Positions 1-6,710 of a stretch of DNA of 12,272 nucleotides are shown in pieces. This DNA comes from Desulfobacula sp. (GTDB lineage Bacteria; Desulfobacterota; Desulfobacteria; Desulfobacterales; Desulfobacteraceae): positions 1 through 12,272 of the forward strand of contig NZ_JAIOSW010000290.1 of assembly GCF_021107415.1 (NCBI RefSeq), read 5' to 3'. The translations under genes were made by a program, and so were the position numbers. The notes under the pieces were generated by a model, which did no database searches, was not told the DNA's origin, and saw only the letters and a list, made by a program, of their open reading frames with translations. Position 1 is the first letter of the stretch. Each line of letters opens with the position of its first letter.

Positions 1-1456
1 AGGGTGGTTTTGCATCCTGATCATGAATAAATTTTATACCCGAATCAATGGGCACATCCACGAATCCGTGTTCGGGTATGGTGATTTTAGACCAGACTAT
101 CTCATTATGATGATGCTCAGTGGGTCTTATGATAACTGTATACTCACCAGAGGGCGCCAGTTGTGCCGTCAGATTTTTCCATTTCCCAATGATTTTTTTT
201 TGTTGATTTACCAGGGTCACATAATAAAATGGTTTGGATAAAAAATCAGCGGCTTGGATATAGAACCCCATATCCAGTTTGATATCATTGAGTATCCCTG
301 GTTTTAGTTCATGAATACCCAGATTCACAGTTGTAGTTTCATGCTCTTTTTGACGCCACAAAAAGGTATAACGGCCAGCTGGAATAACCTGTGAAATCAT
401 GGGCCCGGAAAATCTGGCGATCACATTATCGGTTTCTGGGTAATTTATGCCCCACCATTTGGGAGGAGAAATCCCTTTGGGTATGGTAATGCGGAGACCA
501 GTATCTACAGGCAGTTCTACTTTTTCTCCGCTCTTCACGGTTACAGTAGCCGTCAATATCACATTTGTACTTTTATGTTCATTCTGGTGCCATGATAATT
601 GATACTCTCCTGGCTTTACCCGCGTGGAATCAGCACTTGACCGGGTGGCTTGTTCCCCGGTTTCTGCATCCACCAGGGACCAGTATTTGGGGGGCATGGT
701 GACCCAAGATGCCGGTTTTAAGATTACAGTGCCGGGCCCGGGCAGTTTCAATCGTTTAGATTTGGTTTCTTTTTGTTCCACTTCTGCCACTACAGGAGGG
801 TCAGGTAATAGCTTCTTGTCCACGATACTTTCTTTTAAACTTTGAAGGGCATTTTTAAGCTCTTTCGTATTTCCGGCAAAAAAATAGCCGCCGTTTCCTT
901 CCTTGGCAATACACCTAAGCTGTTCATCAGCCTTGCTGGTTACGTGGAATCCTATGACATGAATCGTCAGATTTATTCCCTTTTCATTTAGTGTCTTGAT
1001 ATAGCCGCATGGATTGCCCTGGCAGGTTTCTATTCCGTCGCTGATCAAAATAACAGCATTGTTTGTATCTTTTCCGGAAAAAACCTCCGGGGTCTGTCGT
1101 AAAATTTTTTCAATGGGTGTTTTCCCGCGAGCATTCAAGTTTAACAACTTTTGAATCAATTCTTGCCGGGATGCACCGATTTCAGACACAAGTTCAATAT
1201 CATTGCAATTTCCTTTTTCCCGGTGACCATAGGCAAGAAGTCCTATTTTGATCTCATCAGGTACGTCGTTTAACAGGTCTTTTAGAACCGCTTTTGCAAT
1301 AACGATCTTTGGCTGGTCATCCACCCTTCCCCACATGGAGCCGGAACAGTCCAGTATAAACAATAACTCTGAAGGAAAGGCTTTTGTTATCATAGATGCT
1401 GAAATACTTACAAAGCAAAAAACAAACGCAATAATGATTCGCAGAATATATGTCAA
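1..1456 (-). CDS. Secreted VWA-domain protein with C-terminal beta-type repeats (partial, C-terminus off window)
   Basis: Reading from a TTG codon at 1456, 485 codons stay open to the window edge. A hydrophobic N-terminal segment (residues 4-26) acts as a signal peptide or anchor. The VWA domain (about 30-205) has a complete MIDAS metal site: D36-x-S38-x-S40 (LDCSGSMW), T113 (GKTP) and D140 (LISDGIETC). The linker is followed by three related units of about 77 residues, recognisable by P-x-G-x-Y ... E-H ... V/I-D-S/T-G near residues 281-320, 359-397 and 435-473. The TTG start is chosen because AGGAGG lies 10 nt upstream (1472-1467) and no ATG or GTG precedes the signal segment. It follows the WXXGXW-protein gene by 42 nt and is probably cotranscribed. 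VWA-MIDAS proteins of this kind usually bind protein ligands outside the membrane. The ligand here is unknown. Confidence 0.85.
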   Translation of the reverse strand, partial: MTYILRIIIAFVFCFVSISASMITKAFPSELLFILDCSGSMWGRVDDQPKIVIAKAVLKDLLNDVPDEIKIGLLAYGHREKGNCNDIELVSEIGASRQELIQKLLNLNARGKTPIEKILRQTPEVFSGKDTNNAVILISDGIETCQGNPCGYIKTLNEKGINLTIHVIGFHVTSKADEQLRCIAKEGNGGYFFAGNTKELKNALQSLKESIVDKKLLPDPPVVAEVEQKETKSKRLKLPGPGTVILKPASWVTMPPKYWSLVDAETGEQATRSSADSTRVKPGEYQLSWHQNEHKSTNVILTATVTVKSGEKVELPVDTGLRITIPKGISPPKWWGINYPETDNVIARFSGPMISQVIPAGRYTFLWRQKEHETTTVNLGIHELKPGILNDIKLDMGFYIQAADFLSKPFYYVTLVNQQKKIIGKWKNLTAQLAPSGEYTVIIRPTEHHHNEIVWSKITIPEHGFVDVPIDSGIKFIHDQDAKPP

Positions 1457-1498
1457 AACGATAATTCCTCCTATAAAGTATGATTTACACTTCTATCT

Positions 1499-1831
1499 TT
1501 ATTTCCAGTGTCCCGGGATCCAGCGTCCCCGGGGCCCATGATGGCCTGGAATCCAGGCATTTTTCTTTTTTAAAGGTTTTATATTTTTCCAGTGTCCCGG
1601 TACCACATTCCCCGAATTATTCAAATGAGTCGGTATCCATGTCTTTCCAGGTTTTACAGGACCCTGGTAAATCCAGTGTCCCGGAATAATGTTTCCACTA
1701 GGGGTTCTTACAAGTTTTATCCATTGAAAGTTCGGTCCGGGTTTGGGAGGCCTGGAATGGGCACAGGAGAATGTAAAAAAGAAACTGAAAATGATAACAA
1801 TAAATACAATAAAACTTTTTTTGAGATTCAT
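1499..1831 (-). CDS. Small secreted WXXGXW-repeat protein (possible lipoprotein)
   Basis: 110 residues from the ATG at 1831, which has AAAGGA 8 nt upstream. An in-frame ATG at 1861 would put ten polar residues before the signal peptide and has no comparable RBS. Residues 1-22 are a hydrophobic signal segment ending F-S-C23; the lipobox is imperfect (Thr at -3), so it may be a lipoprotein or simply exported. The mature part is basic, rich in Trp, Pro, Gly and His, and built from a 28-residue repeat ending in PGHW, with the last repeat reading W-I-P-G-H-H...R-W-I-P-G-H-W. This resembles the WXXGXW repeat family (PF12779 from memory), which has no firm function. It precedes the VWA gene, with which it probably shares a transcript. 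Confidence 0.75.
   Translation of the reverse strand: MNLKKSFIVFIVIIFSFFFTFSCAHSRPPKPGPNFQWIKLVRTPSGNIIPGHWIYQGPVKPGKTWIPTHLNNSGNVVPGHWKNIKPLKKKNAWIPGHHGPRGRWIPGHWK
1504..1684 (-). repeat. Three 13-bp identical repeats at exact 84-bp spacing inside the WXXGXW gene
   Basis: The 13-mer TCCAGTGTCCCGG (plus strand) occurs at 1504-1516, 1588-1600 and 1672-1684, spaced exactly 84 nt (28 codons). On the coding strand it encodes the PGHW core. The sequence between copies has diverged, so this is an old tandem duplication in which the PGHW core is kept at nucleotide level. Confidence 0.85.
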
Positions 1832-1903
1832 GATTATATTCCTTTTTTGATACAAAAACATAATGATAAGAAAAACAATTGTATTCTGCCAATTTTTTTA
1901 ATA

Positions 1904-1932
1904 ATGAAAACATCAAAACCGGCCTTTGTCAA
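1904..1932 (-). promoter_or_regulatory. Candidate sigma70 promoter for the WXXGXW-protein/VWA unit
   Basis: On the minus strand, a perfect -35 TTGACA (1932-1927) is followed by a 17-nt spacer and TTTCAT (1909-1904, 4 of 6 consensus). It would start transcription near 1897, about 65 nt before the ATG at 1831. The -35 and spacing are good; the -10 is weak. Confidence 0.45.
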
Positions 1933-1941
1933 GGGATGCAT

Positions 1942-1984
1942 AAAAAAGCACAGCTGACCCATGAAATATTAGCAAAGCTTTTTT
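1942..1984 (-). terminator. Weak candidate terminator after the TPR gene
   Basis: AAAAAAGC (1942-1949) and GCTTTTTT (1977-1984) are inverted copies around a 27-nt loop. Read on the minus strand the structure ends in a T-run, as expected downstream of the TPR gene. The stem is mostly A-T with few G-C pairs, so termination would be weak. It could work in either direction. Confidence 0.3.
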
Positions 1985-2031
1985 GGAATATACTTCGATA
2001 AAATCAGTATGCTTGATCAACAAATAGCGGG

Positions 2032-2844
2032 TTAATTAGTTGTTCCATTTTTTTTGGTATTTTGCAGACGTCTGATTTTACTGATAATATATACGGGTGG
2101 TTCATAATGTTTGCTTTCAGTTGATTGCGGGTAGTATTGAAGAGCTTTTTTGTAAGCCTTGAGAGCACCCTGGTAGTTTCTATTGTCTTCCAGGGCTATC
2201 CCCTGATACCAATATCCAAGATGGGATTCCGACTTCTCTTGGATAAGTGTTTCCGCTGCAGTGATCAGGTGGCCGGAATTAGTGAGGGAATGGATGCGGG
2301 CTCTGCGCAAGGCGAGATCGTGTTTGTTTTTCGGCACAGGTGGAACAGTGACTTTATTAGATTTTAAAGTGTATTTGTCTAATTTCAGCCTGGCTGATAA
2401 TTCCTGGCCCGGTATTAAACAGGCACTGGGTTCAATCGCATAGAATATTTGAAACACGGTCCGGGGATGGAAGGCTATCTTTTTATCCTTTTGTGCTCGA
2501 AGCAAGGTAATCCTGCTTTTATCTATTTCTGTGGTCTTATCTTTTCCTTTAGCAAGGGAAAAGGTAATATTATCTGTCCAGGTGTTTTCATCAGCTATTA
2601 TTTGAATTGAGGATATGGGACTGCCATCCAGCATCTCCTGCTGTAGTTTTCTGCTGAAGAGTCGGAGGACAACAAGAGATTTTTCTTTTGGTGTTCCGGG
2701 AATGAGGCTAAGAGAAATATTGACCGGAGGAACAAGGGTCGTTTCTCTGGTAATCTGACTACAGGATCTTAATAGCATAATCATAATGATTACAATCAAA
2801 CAAATCAGTAGCAGTGGTATTGCAATATTTTTTTTCATGGCCAT
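2032..2844 (-). CDS. Membrane-anchored TPR-containing protein of unknown function
   Basis: 270 residues. Residues 4-25 form one long hydrophobic segment followed by L-R-S-C28, so the protein is either a single-pass membrane protein or a lipoprotein with an unusual lipobox. The middle (about 40-165) looks like a beta-rich extracytoplasmic domain that I do not recognise. The C-terminal part is helical, with one clear TPR at about 208-241 (YWYQGIALEDNRNYQGALKAY) and a preceding helix at 172-205 that may be a degenerate TPR. The gene begins 5 nt after the metalloprotease stop codon, so the two are translationally close and surely one transcript. The RBS is poor, and two ATGs (2844 and 2838) are possible starts. 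TPRs mediate protein contacts, so it may be a partner of the metalloprotease (inference). Confidence 0.75.
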   Translation of the reverse strand: MAMKKNIAIPLLLICLIVIIMIMLLRSCSQITRETTLVPPVNISLSLIPGTPKEKSLVVLRLFSRKLQQEMLDGSPISSIQIIADENTWTDNITFSLAKGKDKTTEIDKSRITLLRAQKDKKIAFHPRTVFQIFYAIEPSACLIPGQELSARLKLDKYTLKSNKVTVPPVPKNKHDLALRRARIHSLTNSGHLITAAETLIQEKSESHLGYWYQGIALEDNRNYQGALKAYKKALQYYPQSTESKHYEPPVYIISKIRRLQNTKKNGTTN

Positions 2845-2849
2845 CTTAT

Positions 2850-5267
2850 CTAATTCCCGCCGTAATGCGTCCCTTTCAAGTCTACCATTGCTTTACAGGC
2901 TCCCCGTGTGGCGTTGCCGGCGACGGGATAGGGTTTTCCGCCTTCCGTTCTTTGGGGCGGTGCGTTAATACCAGTACCCTCTTTACTAGTGCAATAGCTG
3001 CTTCTACTGGCATTTCCTTCATTGCCGGGGTAGGCATATATCCTGTTATCCCAGCCCAAATAGTTGGACGGAGGCCCATACCGCATAACGCAGCTTACAT
3101 CTCCAGACCAGATCCCTCCGGTTACTGCCGTATCTCCCGGGATAAATTCCAGCATTGGATCGTTGTTACGATAATTTTCCAGATAATTTTCCAAATCGGA
3201 ATTATCTTTTATAACCTGACGGTCTTCTCCATGATGCGTAAGGTTAACCCCATGGCCCAGTTCATGGGCAATCGTCTCGTTTAGCAATTTTAGAAAAGCC
3301 GCTTCAATGGATGCATTATATTCAATGGGCGCATTGGTTATTGTTACATCATAATAGGTATCATATCCCTGGACAACGCTTCCCTTTGCGGTAGAAAGAT
3401 TTCCGTCTTTAATTTCTCTGTATTCATACATGTCCGTGCTTTTCCCCATTACCTCAAAAACAGCATGTTTCCAGATGGTGAGACAGTCGACGGTGATATC
3501 TCCCACAACATTGGGGCAGCCGATACCTTCAGCAAAGCCCAGTGAGCCTTCAACAAAACCACCTCGCAGGTATATTCCTTTCTGCCCATTCTGAGATTCC
3601 AGCGTCCCATAACCCCGGTTAAAATTCACAAATTTGTCATCATTAAATTCATTTTGATTGATCAAGGAAACCGTCAAATCCAGTTCAGTGAACAATCCTA
3701 CACCAAACCCCAGTTCATCATAGATAAAGATATCTTTACGGGTGGGATCAGTCGTTTTCCAAATGTCATTAATAAAAAATCCCCGGTATTCTTCGTAGTT
3801 GGAGAAACCATCACCGGGCTCTGCAGGGTCACCCACATCCCTGGGTTCTTTATCATTATCCGCACTGGCCGGTTCACTATAAATAGTGTATTTTTTCTCC
3901 CAAAAATCGGCAATATGGTCTTCGTCCTTATCGTATGGCACAGTGACATAGGTTTTGCCTTCATCGGTTTTACAATCGTGCCAGACACCGGCAACTTGTA
4001 TCTGTGCTTTGAGTTTTGCCCAGGCGCCGTAATCTTTTGCCATAATAGAGACGCTAGCTTCAACTTGTTTGTTTTCGGACTCAATCTCCCAGCCGTCACT
4101 CGTCTCTATTGGTTGTCGGAACCCAGCCTGATTTTTTTCAAATTCAAAATCAAGACTATCTTCATCCCCTTTGTTTAGAGCTATTCCCTTTTCTTTACTT
4201 ATTTCTGAAAGAATAAACTTAAAGATTCCTTTTTCTTCTTTTTCTTCTATATAAGCCCTGATGCTAATGATATTGCTTTCGTCGCCCCCCTTTGGCCGCC
4301 AGTCTTCCGAGGCGGTTTCTATTGTGGCGTTAACACCTTTGGCAAGGGATAGATTATATGACCAGGAAACTATATGTTCGCTGTCACTGTGAACAGTCGT
4401 ATACGGGGTGTTAACTTGTGATAGGTAATATTTTGGCGTATAGGTGCCATTACCCTGACCGCTGCAGCCAAATCCTTCTAAGGAAAAGTTTTGAGTAGAA
4501 AAAACAGGGTCCGGTAGGTTATATCCATAATCATCAATTTTCATCAATGTTTCTGAATGAAAATTAACACCCAGGATAACACCGTTAAACCCAAAACCAC
4601 ATCCCTGGGTTCCATTACGGTCAAGGTCGATTTTATTGCCGGTATGTTTTTGATAGCCTTTAGCGGTCAGCCTAAAGGTCTTTTTATTGATCACGGAGGA
4701 AATAGTAAAATGCGGAAAAACCTTAACGTCTCCACCAACCGAACGGCGGTCTCTGATAACAACCAGGGCACTGCACCCCTGCTCTTTTTGCTGTTTATCA
4801 ATTTGTGACCGCCAGGTATTTATTTCGTTGGGGTTATAGTTCTCATCAGGCAGTGGCAGGGCAAAGTTCCTGGAGAAAGACCAGGATTCCATATAGGTAT
4901 CTTCTCTATATATATCAGAACTGTCATGGGTGCTCTCCCCTTTTGTATGCCCGCCGAAATTAACGCTGAGCTTTTGTGCATAGATCCAATATGTGTCACA
5001 GCTGTTATCTACTGGATAAATTTTGGAATCTAATAGATATGAGAGATGTAGATCAGCGTAAACGAGAAGACCATCCATATTGATCGTGATGTTATAATTG
5101 TCGCTGCTGTTACCCCTGGCTGAATAAGAAAATGAACAGGTTCCTTCGTCAAAAAATAAAACTTGATCATAATCACAGCGTGGCTTAACTTGTGCTGAGG
5201 CAAGAGGGGTCGTCAAGAATAACAGACAAAAAAAGAATAGGCATGATAATTTGATTTTACCAATCAT
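2850..5267 (-). CDS. Large secreted metzincin-like zinc metalloprotease with EF-hand-type calcium loop
   Basis: 805 residues. A classic signal peptide ends at about A25-Q26 (TPLASAQ). Residues 30-440 are a large beta-rich region with scattered cysteines and no family I recognise. A calcium loop with exact EF-hand spacing lies at D446-x-D448-x-D450-x3-D454-x2-E457, followed by GDGFSNYEEY (485-494), a pairing seen in many exported calcium-binding proteins. The catalytic motif is HELGHGVNLTH (H668, E669, H672, H678), fitting HExxHxx(G/N)xxH with Asn at the position usually Gly. A likely Met-turn is at M728 (SCVMRYG). The family would cleave peptide bonds outside the cell or in the periplasm. No strong RBS is visible at the ATG; the signal peptide fixes the start. 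The stop is TAG, with an in-frame TGA four codons later. It is first in an apparent two-gene unit with the TPR gene. Confidence 0.85.
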   Translation of the reverse strand: MIGKIKLSCLFFFCLLFLTTPLASAQVKPRCDYDQVLFFDEGTCSFSYSARGNSSDNYNITINMDGLLVYADLHLSYLLDSKIYPVDNSCDTYWIYAQKLSVNFGGHTKGESTHDSSDIYREDTYMESWSFSRNFALPLPDENYNPNEINTWRSQIDKQQKEQGCSALVVIRDRRSVGGDVKVFPHFTISSVINKKTFRLTAKGYQKHTGNKIDLDRNGTQGCGFGFNGVILGVNFHSETLMKIDDYGYNLPDPVFSTQNFSLEGFGCSGQGNGTYTPKYYLSQVNTPYTTVHSDSEHIVSWSYNLSLAKGVNATIETASEDWRPKGGDESNIISIRAYIEEKEEKGIFKFILSEISKEKGIALNKGDEDSLDFEFEKNQAGFRQPIETSDGWEIESENKQVEASVSIMAKDYGAWAKLKAQIQVAGVWHDCKTDEGKTYVTVPYDKDEDHIADFWEKKYTIYSEPASADNDKEPRDVGDPAEPGDGFSNYEEYRGFFINDIWKTTDPTRKDIFIYDELGFGVGLFTELDLTVSLINQNEFNDDKFVNFNRGYGTLESQNGQKGIYLRGGFVEGSLGFAEGIGCPNVVGDITVDCLTIWKHAVFEVMGKSTDMYEYREIKDGNLSTAKGSVVQGYDTYYDVTITNAPIEYNASIEAAFLKLLNETIAHELGHGVNLTHHGEDRQVIKDNSDLENYLENYRNNDPMLEFIPGDTAVTGGIWSGDVSCVMRYGPPSNYLGWDNRIYAYPGNEGNASRSSYCTSKEGTGINAPPQRTEGGKPYPVAGNATRGACKAMVDLKGTHYGGN

Positions 5268-5370
5268 AATTTAAGTAAACTATGTCACGACTGTTCACTG
5301 ATTTCCTTTTTAGAATCATCATCAGGGTTCTGAGCTTCGGACTTCACCCAAATATTGTCATAATGATAAA

Positions 5371-5400
5371 ATATTAGGATAGTAGAATGTATTTTGTCAA
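5371..5400 (-). promoter_or_regulatory. Candidate promoter of the metalloprotease/TPR unit
   Basis: On the minus strand, a perfect -35 TTGACA (5400-5395), an 18-nt spacer and TAATAT (5376-5371, 4 of 6). Transcription would begin near 5363, leaving a leader of about 95 nt before the ATG at 5267. No other TTGACA was seen between 5280 and 5628 on that strand. Confidence 0.4.
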
Positions 5401-5443
5401 TAGAAATAAGGGCGTAGTCCGGGAGGAGTGTTTGTCCTGTTAT

Positions 5444-5578
5444 ATTGATAATAGGCACACAAAGTATTACATATGCGATATGAAAGCTATGCAAAAAGGA
5501 TTGCCGTATCAAACTTTAATTTCAAGTGTCCTGCATAGATATGTGACTGGTCAGCTAAAGCCAATTAAAGCAGAATAA
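5444..5578 (+). pseudogene. C-terminal remnant of a CopG/RHH-type antitoxin
   Basis: The frame ending at the TAA of 5576-5578 carries GLPYQTLISSVLHRYVTGQL (5498-5557). This is the hallmark C-terminus of CopG/BrnA-like ribbon-helix-helix antitoxins, whose usual form is about EGxPYQTLIxSxLHKYxxGxL. Upstream, D-N-R-H-T-K-Y-Y-I-C-D-M-K-A is a degraded match to the N-R-x-S-x-x-D-L-x-x-I-K part of the fold. The frame can be opened from an ATG at 5387, but residues 1-19 look nothing like an antitoxin, and a TAG closes the frame at 5375. No toxin is recognisable on either side. I infer a decayed toxin-antitoxin pair of which only this end remains. The family call rests on memory of the motif. Confidence 0.55.
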
Positions 5579-5628
5579 GGTAATAGGAATTTTTGTCTGC
5601 AATCTAAAATAACATAAGGATACCGCGC

Positions 5629-6330
5629 ATGGATAATTTTTTATACAAAGCATTGATTGTTGAAGAGCCTGAAAAAAATAAATTTATTCGTCAAATTAAA
5701 GATGTCTATAGTGATGATCTGCCCAAAGGGGATGTTCTCATTCGGGTTAAGTATTCTTCTTTAAACTATAAGGATGCTCTATCTGCCACAGGAAACCGTG
5801 GTGTCACAAGACAATACCCGCATACACCCGGAATTGATGCGGCAGGAATATTGTCTCACCTTGGGTATTGTGTAACCGCTGTCTCCGGGAAAGCAGATAC
5901 CACCTTGCTGAATAATCTTGGCGTCAAAACCATCATTGCCAGGAATGATTTTCTTGAAAACACAAAACCGCCCATTCTAAAAGAACAATGGGCAGGCGTC
6001 ATTGACACGGTGGGAGGAAATATTCTGGCAATAGCTATAAAATCAACTAAACAGGATGGAATCGTAACCTGCTGCGGCAATGTAGCATCCGCAGATCTGC
6101 CCATTAATGTATTTCCCTTCATATTAAGGGGCATCTCCCTTCTCGGAATCGATTCACAGCATTGTGCCATGGAATTTCGGTCAAAGGTCTGGGAAAAACT
6201 GGCCACAGACTGGAGATTTGGCATGCTTGAAAACATCTATGATGAAATTTTCATAGATCAATTAAGTGATAAAATTGAGTGCATATTAAAAGGAGAGCTA
6301 AGGGGCAGAACTCTGGTAAATCTAAACTAA
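5629..6330 (+). pseudogene. acuI: AcuI/YhdH-type acryloyl-CoA reductase with a large in-frame internal deletion
   Basis: 233 residues, where the family (E. coli YhdH, 324) has about 325. Members reduce acryloyl-CoA to propionyl-CoA with NADPH. N-terminal match: LPKGDVLIRVKYSSLNYKDA (31-50) and TPGIDAAG (66-73), the catalytic-domain start. At I74 the sequence jumps to LSHLGYCVTAVSGK, which in the family follows the Rossmann GASGGVG loop. C-terminal match: WAGVIDTVGG, a V-x-P-F-I-L-R-G-I segment and GRTLVNLN at the end. The missing block (about 90 residues, near nt 5848) would hold the rest of the catalytic domain and the NADPH glycine loop, so the protein is very unlikely to be active. The frame is kept and no stop intervenes. 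The RBS is a modest AAGGA about 8 nt before the ATG. It could be a recent deletion or an assembly collapse. Confidence 0.8.
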
Positions 6331-6344
6331 ATATTTGTTTTATC

Positions 6345-6373
6345 TTGACAATGCTGCCAAATTAACCTTTAAT
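6345..6373 (+). promoter_or_regulatory. Near-consensus sigma70 promoter for the zinc-ribbon gene
   Basis: TTGACA (6345-6350), a 17-nt spacer and TTTAAT (6368-6373, 5 of 6). It sits 15 nt after the acuI stop and gives a leader of about 43 nt to the ATG at 6424. This is the best-matching promoter in the window. Confidence 0.65.
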
Positions 6374-6423
6374 TTTAATGAGCTTCTCATTCCAACCATT
6401 AATTTAAAAAAAAGGAGGCTATT

Positions 6424-6609
6424 ATGACAACCCCACAACATTGCCCAGGTTTTGAACAATTTCAGAATTTAAAATCCTTTATCTGCAATTGCCCTAAATG
6501 CAATGCGCCAAAGGAAATTTTCTCGGATGAATTTGAAAAAACCCATAAATGCGATAAATGCGGTGAGGAAATAGATTTCACCACTTGTACGTATGATGCA
6601 GGCACATAA
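6424..6609 (+). CDS. Small zinc-ribbon protein (61 residues)
   Basis: The N-terminus reads C-P-G-F-E-Q-F. A treble pattern C23-x2-C26 ... C43-x2-C46, with extra cysteines at 7, 21 and 55, fits a zinc ribbon or other metal site. In between is EIFSDEFEK, a phrase I associate with short zinc-ribbon proteins of anaerobic bacteria and archaea. AAGGAGG (6412-6418) sits 5 nt before the ATG, and a strong promoter lies upstream, so the gene is probably well expressed on its own. No membrane segment or signal is present, so it is cytoplasmic. The exact role is unknown; metal binding, or nucleic-acid or protein binding, is inferred only from the fold. Confidence 0.75.
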   Translation: MTTPQHCPGFEQFQNLKSFICNCPKCNAPKEIFSDEFEKTHKCDKCGEEIDFTTCTYDAGT

Positions 6610-6629
6610 TTTTAAACTTATTATTAAAT

Positions 6630-6695
6630 AACATCCCGATTTTTTACCCTTGAGCCAATCCTTTCCGGCCCAAATGAATAAGAAACCGGGATGTT
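6630..6695 (+). repeat. Nested inverted repeat between the zinc-ribbon and MBL genes
   Basis: Outer arms AACATCCCGATTT (6630-6642) and AAACCGGGATGTT (6683-6695) pair over 13 bp with one mismatch. Inside, TTGAGCC (6650-6656) and GGCCCAA (6667-6673) pair over 7 bp with one mismatch around a 10-nt loop. The right arm runs into TGTTGT, a poor U-tract, so as a terminator it is imperfect. It ends 15 nt before the MBL gene ATG, which has no visible RBS, so it could also act as a leader structure. Confidence 0.5.
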
Positions 6696-6710
6696 TGTTG
6701 TAACCCTATC

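Larger units (their letters stand above)
5268..5628. other. Intergenic region between the divergent metalloprotease and acuI genes
   Basis: This 361-nt gap holds the minus-strand promoter (5371-5400) and the antitoxin stub (5444-5578). A minus-strand frame ending at 5285 has a hydrophilic tail (SEAQNPDDDSKKEISEQS) but no credible start or RBS, so it may be a relic or chance. I see no convincing promoter for acuI on the plus strand. Confidence 0.5.

Noticed and set aside
1592..1957. Plus-strand 121-codon frame over the WXXGXW gene
   Set aside because: Antisense to a gene with a clear signal peptide, a periodic repeat and an RBS.
2814..3284. Plus-strand open frame of 156 codons
   Set aside because: Antisense to the protease C-terminus, including its zinc motif; a shadow of that gene.
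3654..4178. Plus-strand open frame of 174 codons opposite the metalloprotease
   Set aside because: It is fully antisense to a well-supported secreted protease, has no recognisable motif and no RBS.
5285..5512. Minus-strand 75-codon frame just upstream of the metalloprotease
   Set aside because: No RBS, it overlaps the antitoxin stub on the other strand, and the likely protease promoter lies inside it. Only its hydrophilic tail looks protein-like.
5856..6236. Minus-strand 126-codon frame inside acuI
   Set aside because: Shadow of the acuI frame, which matches the reductase family on the plus strand.
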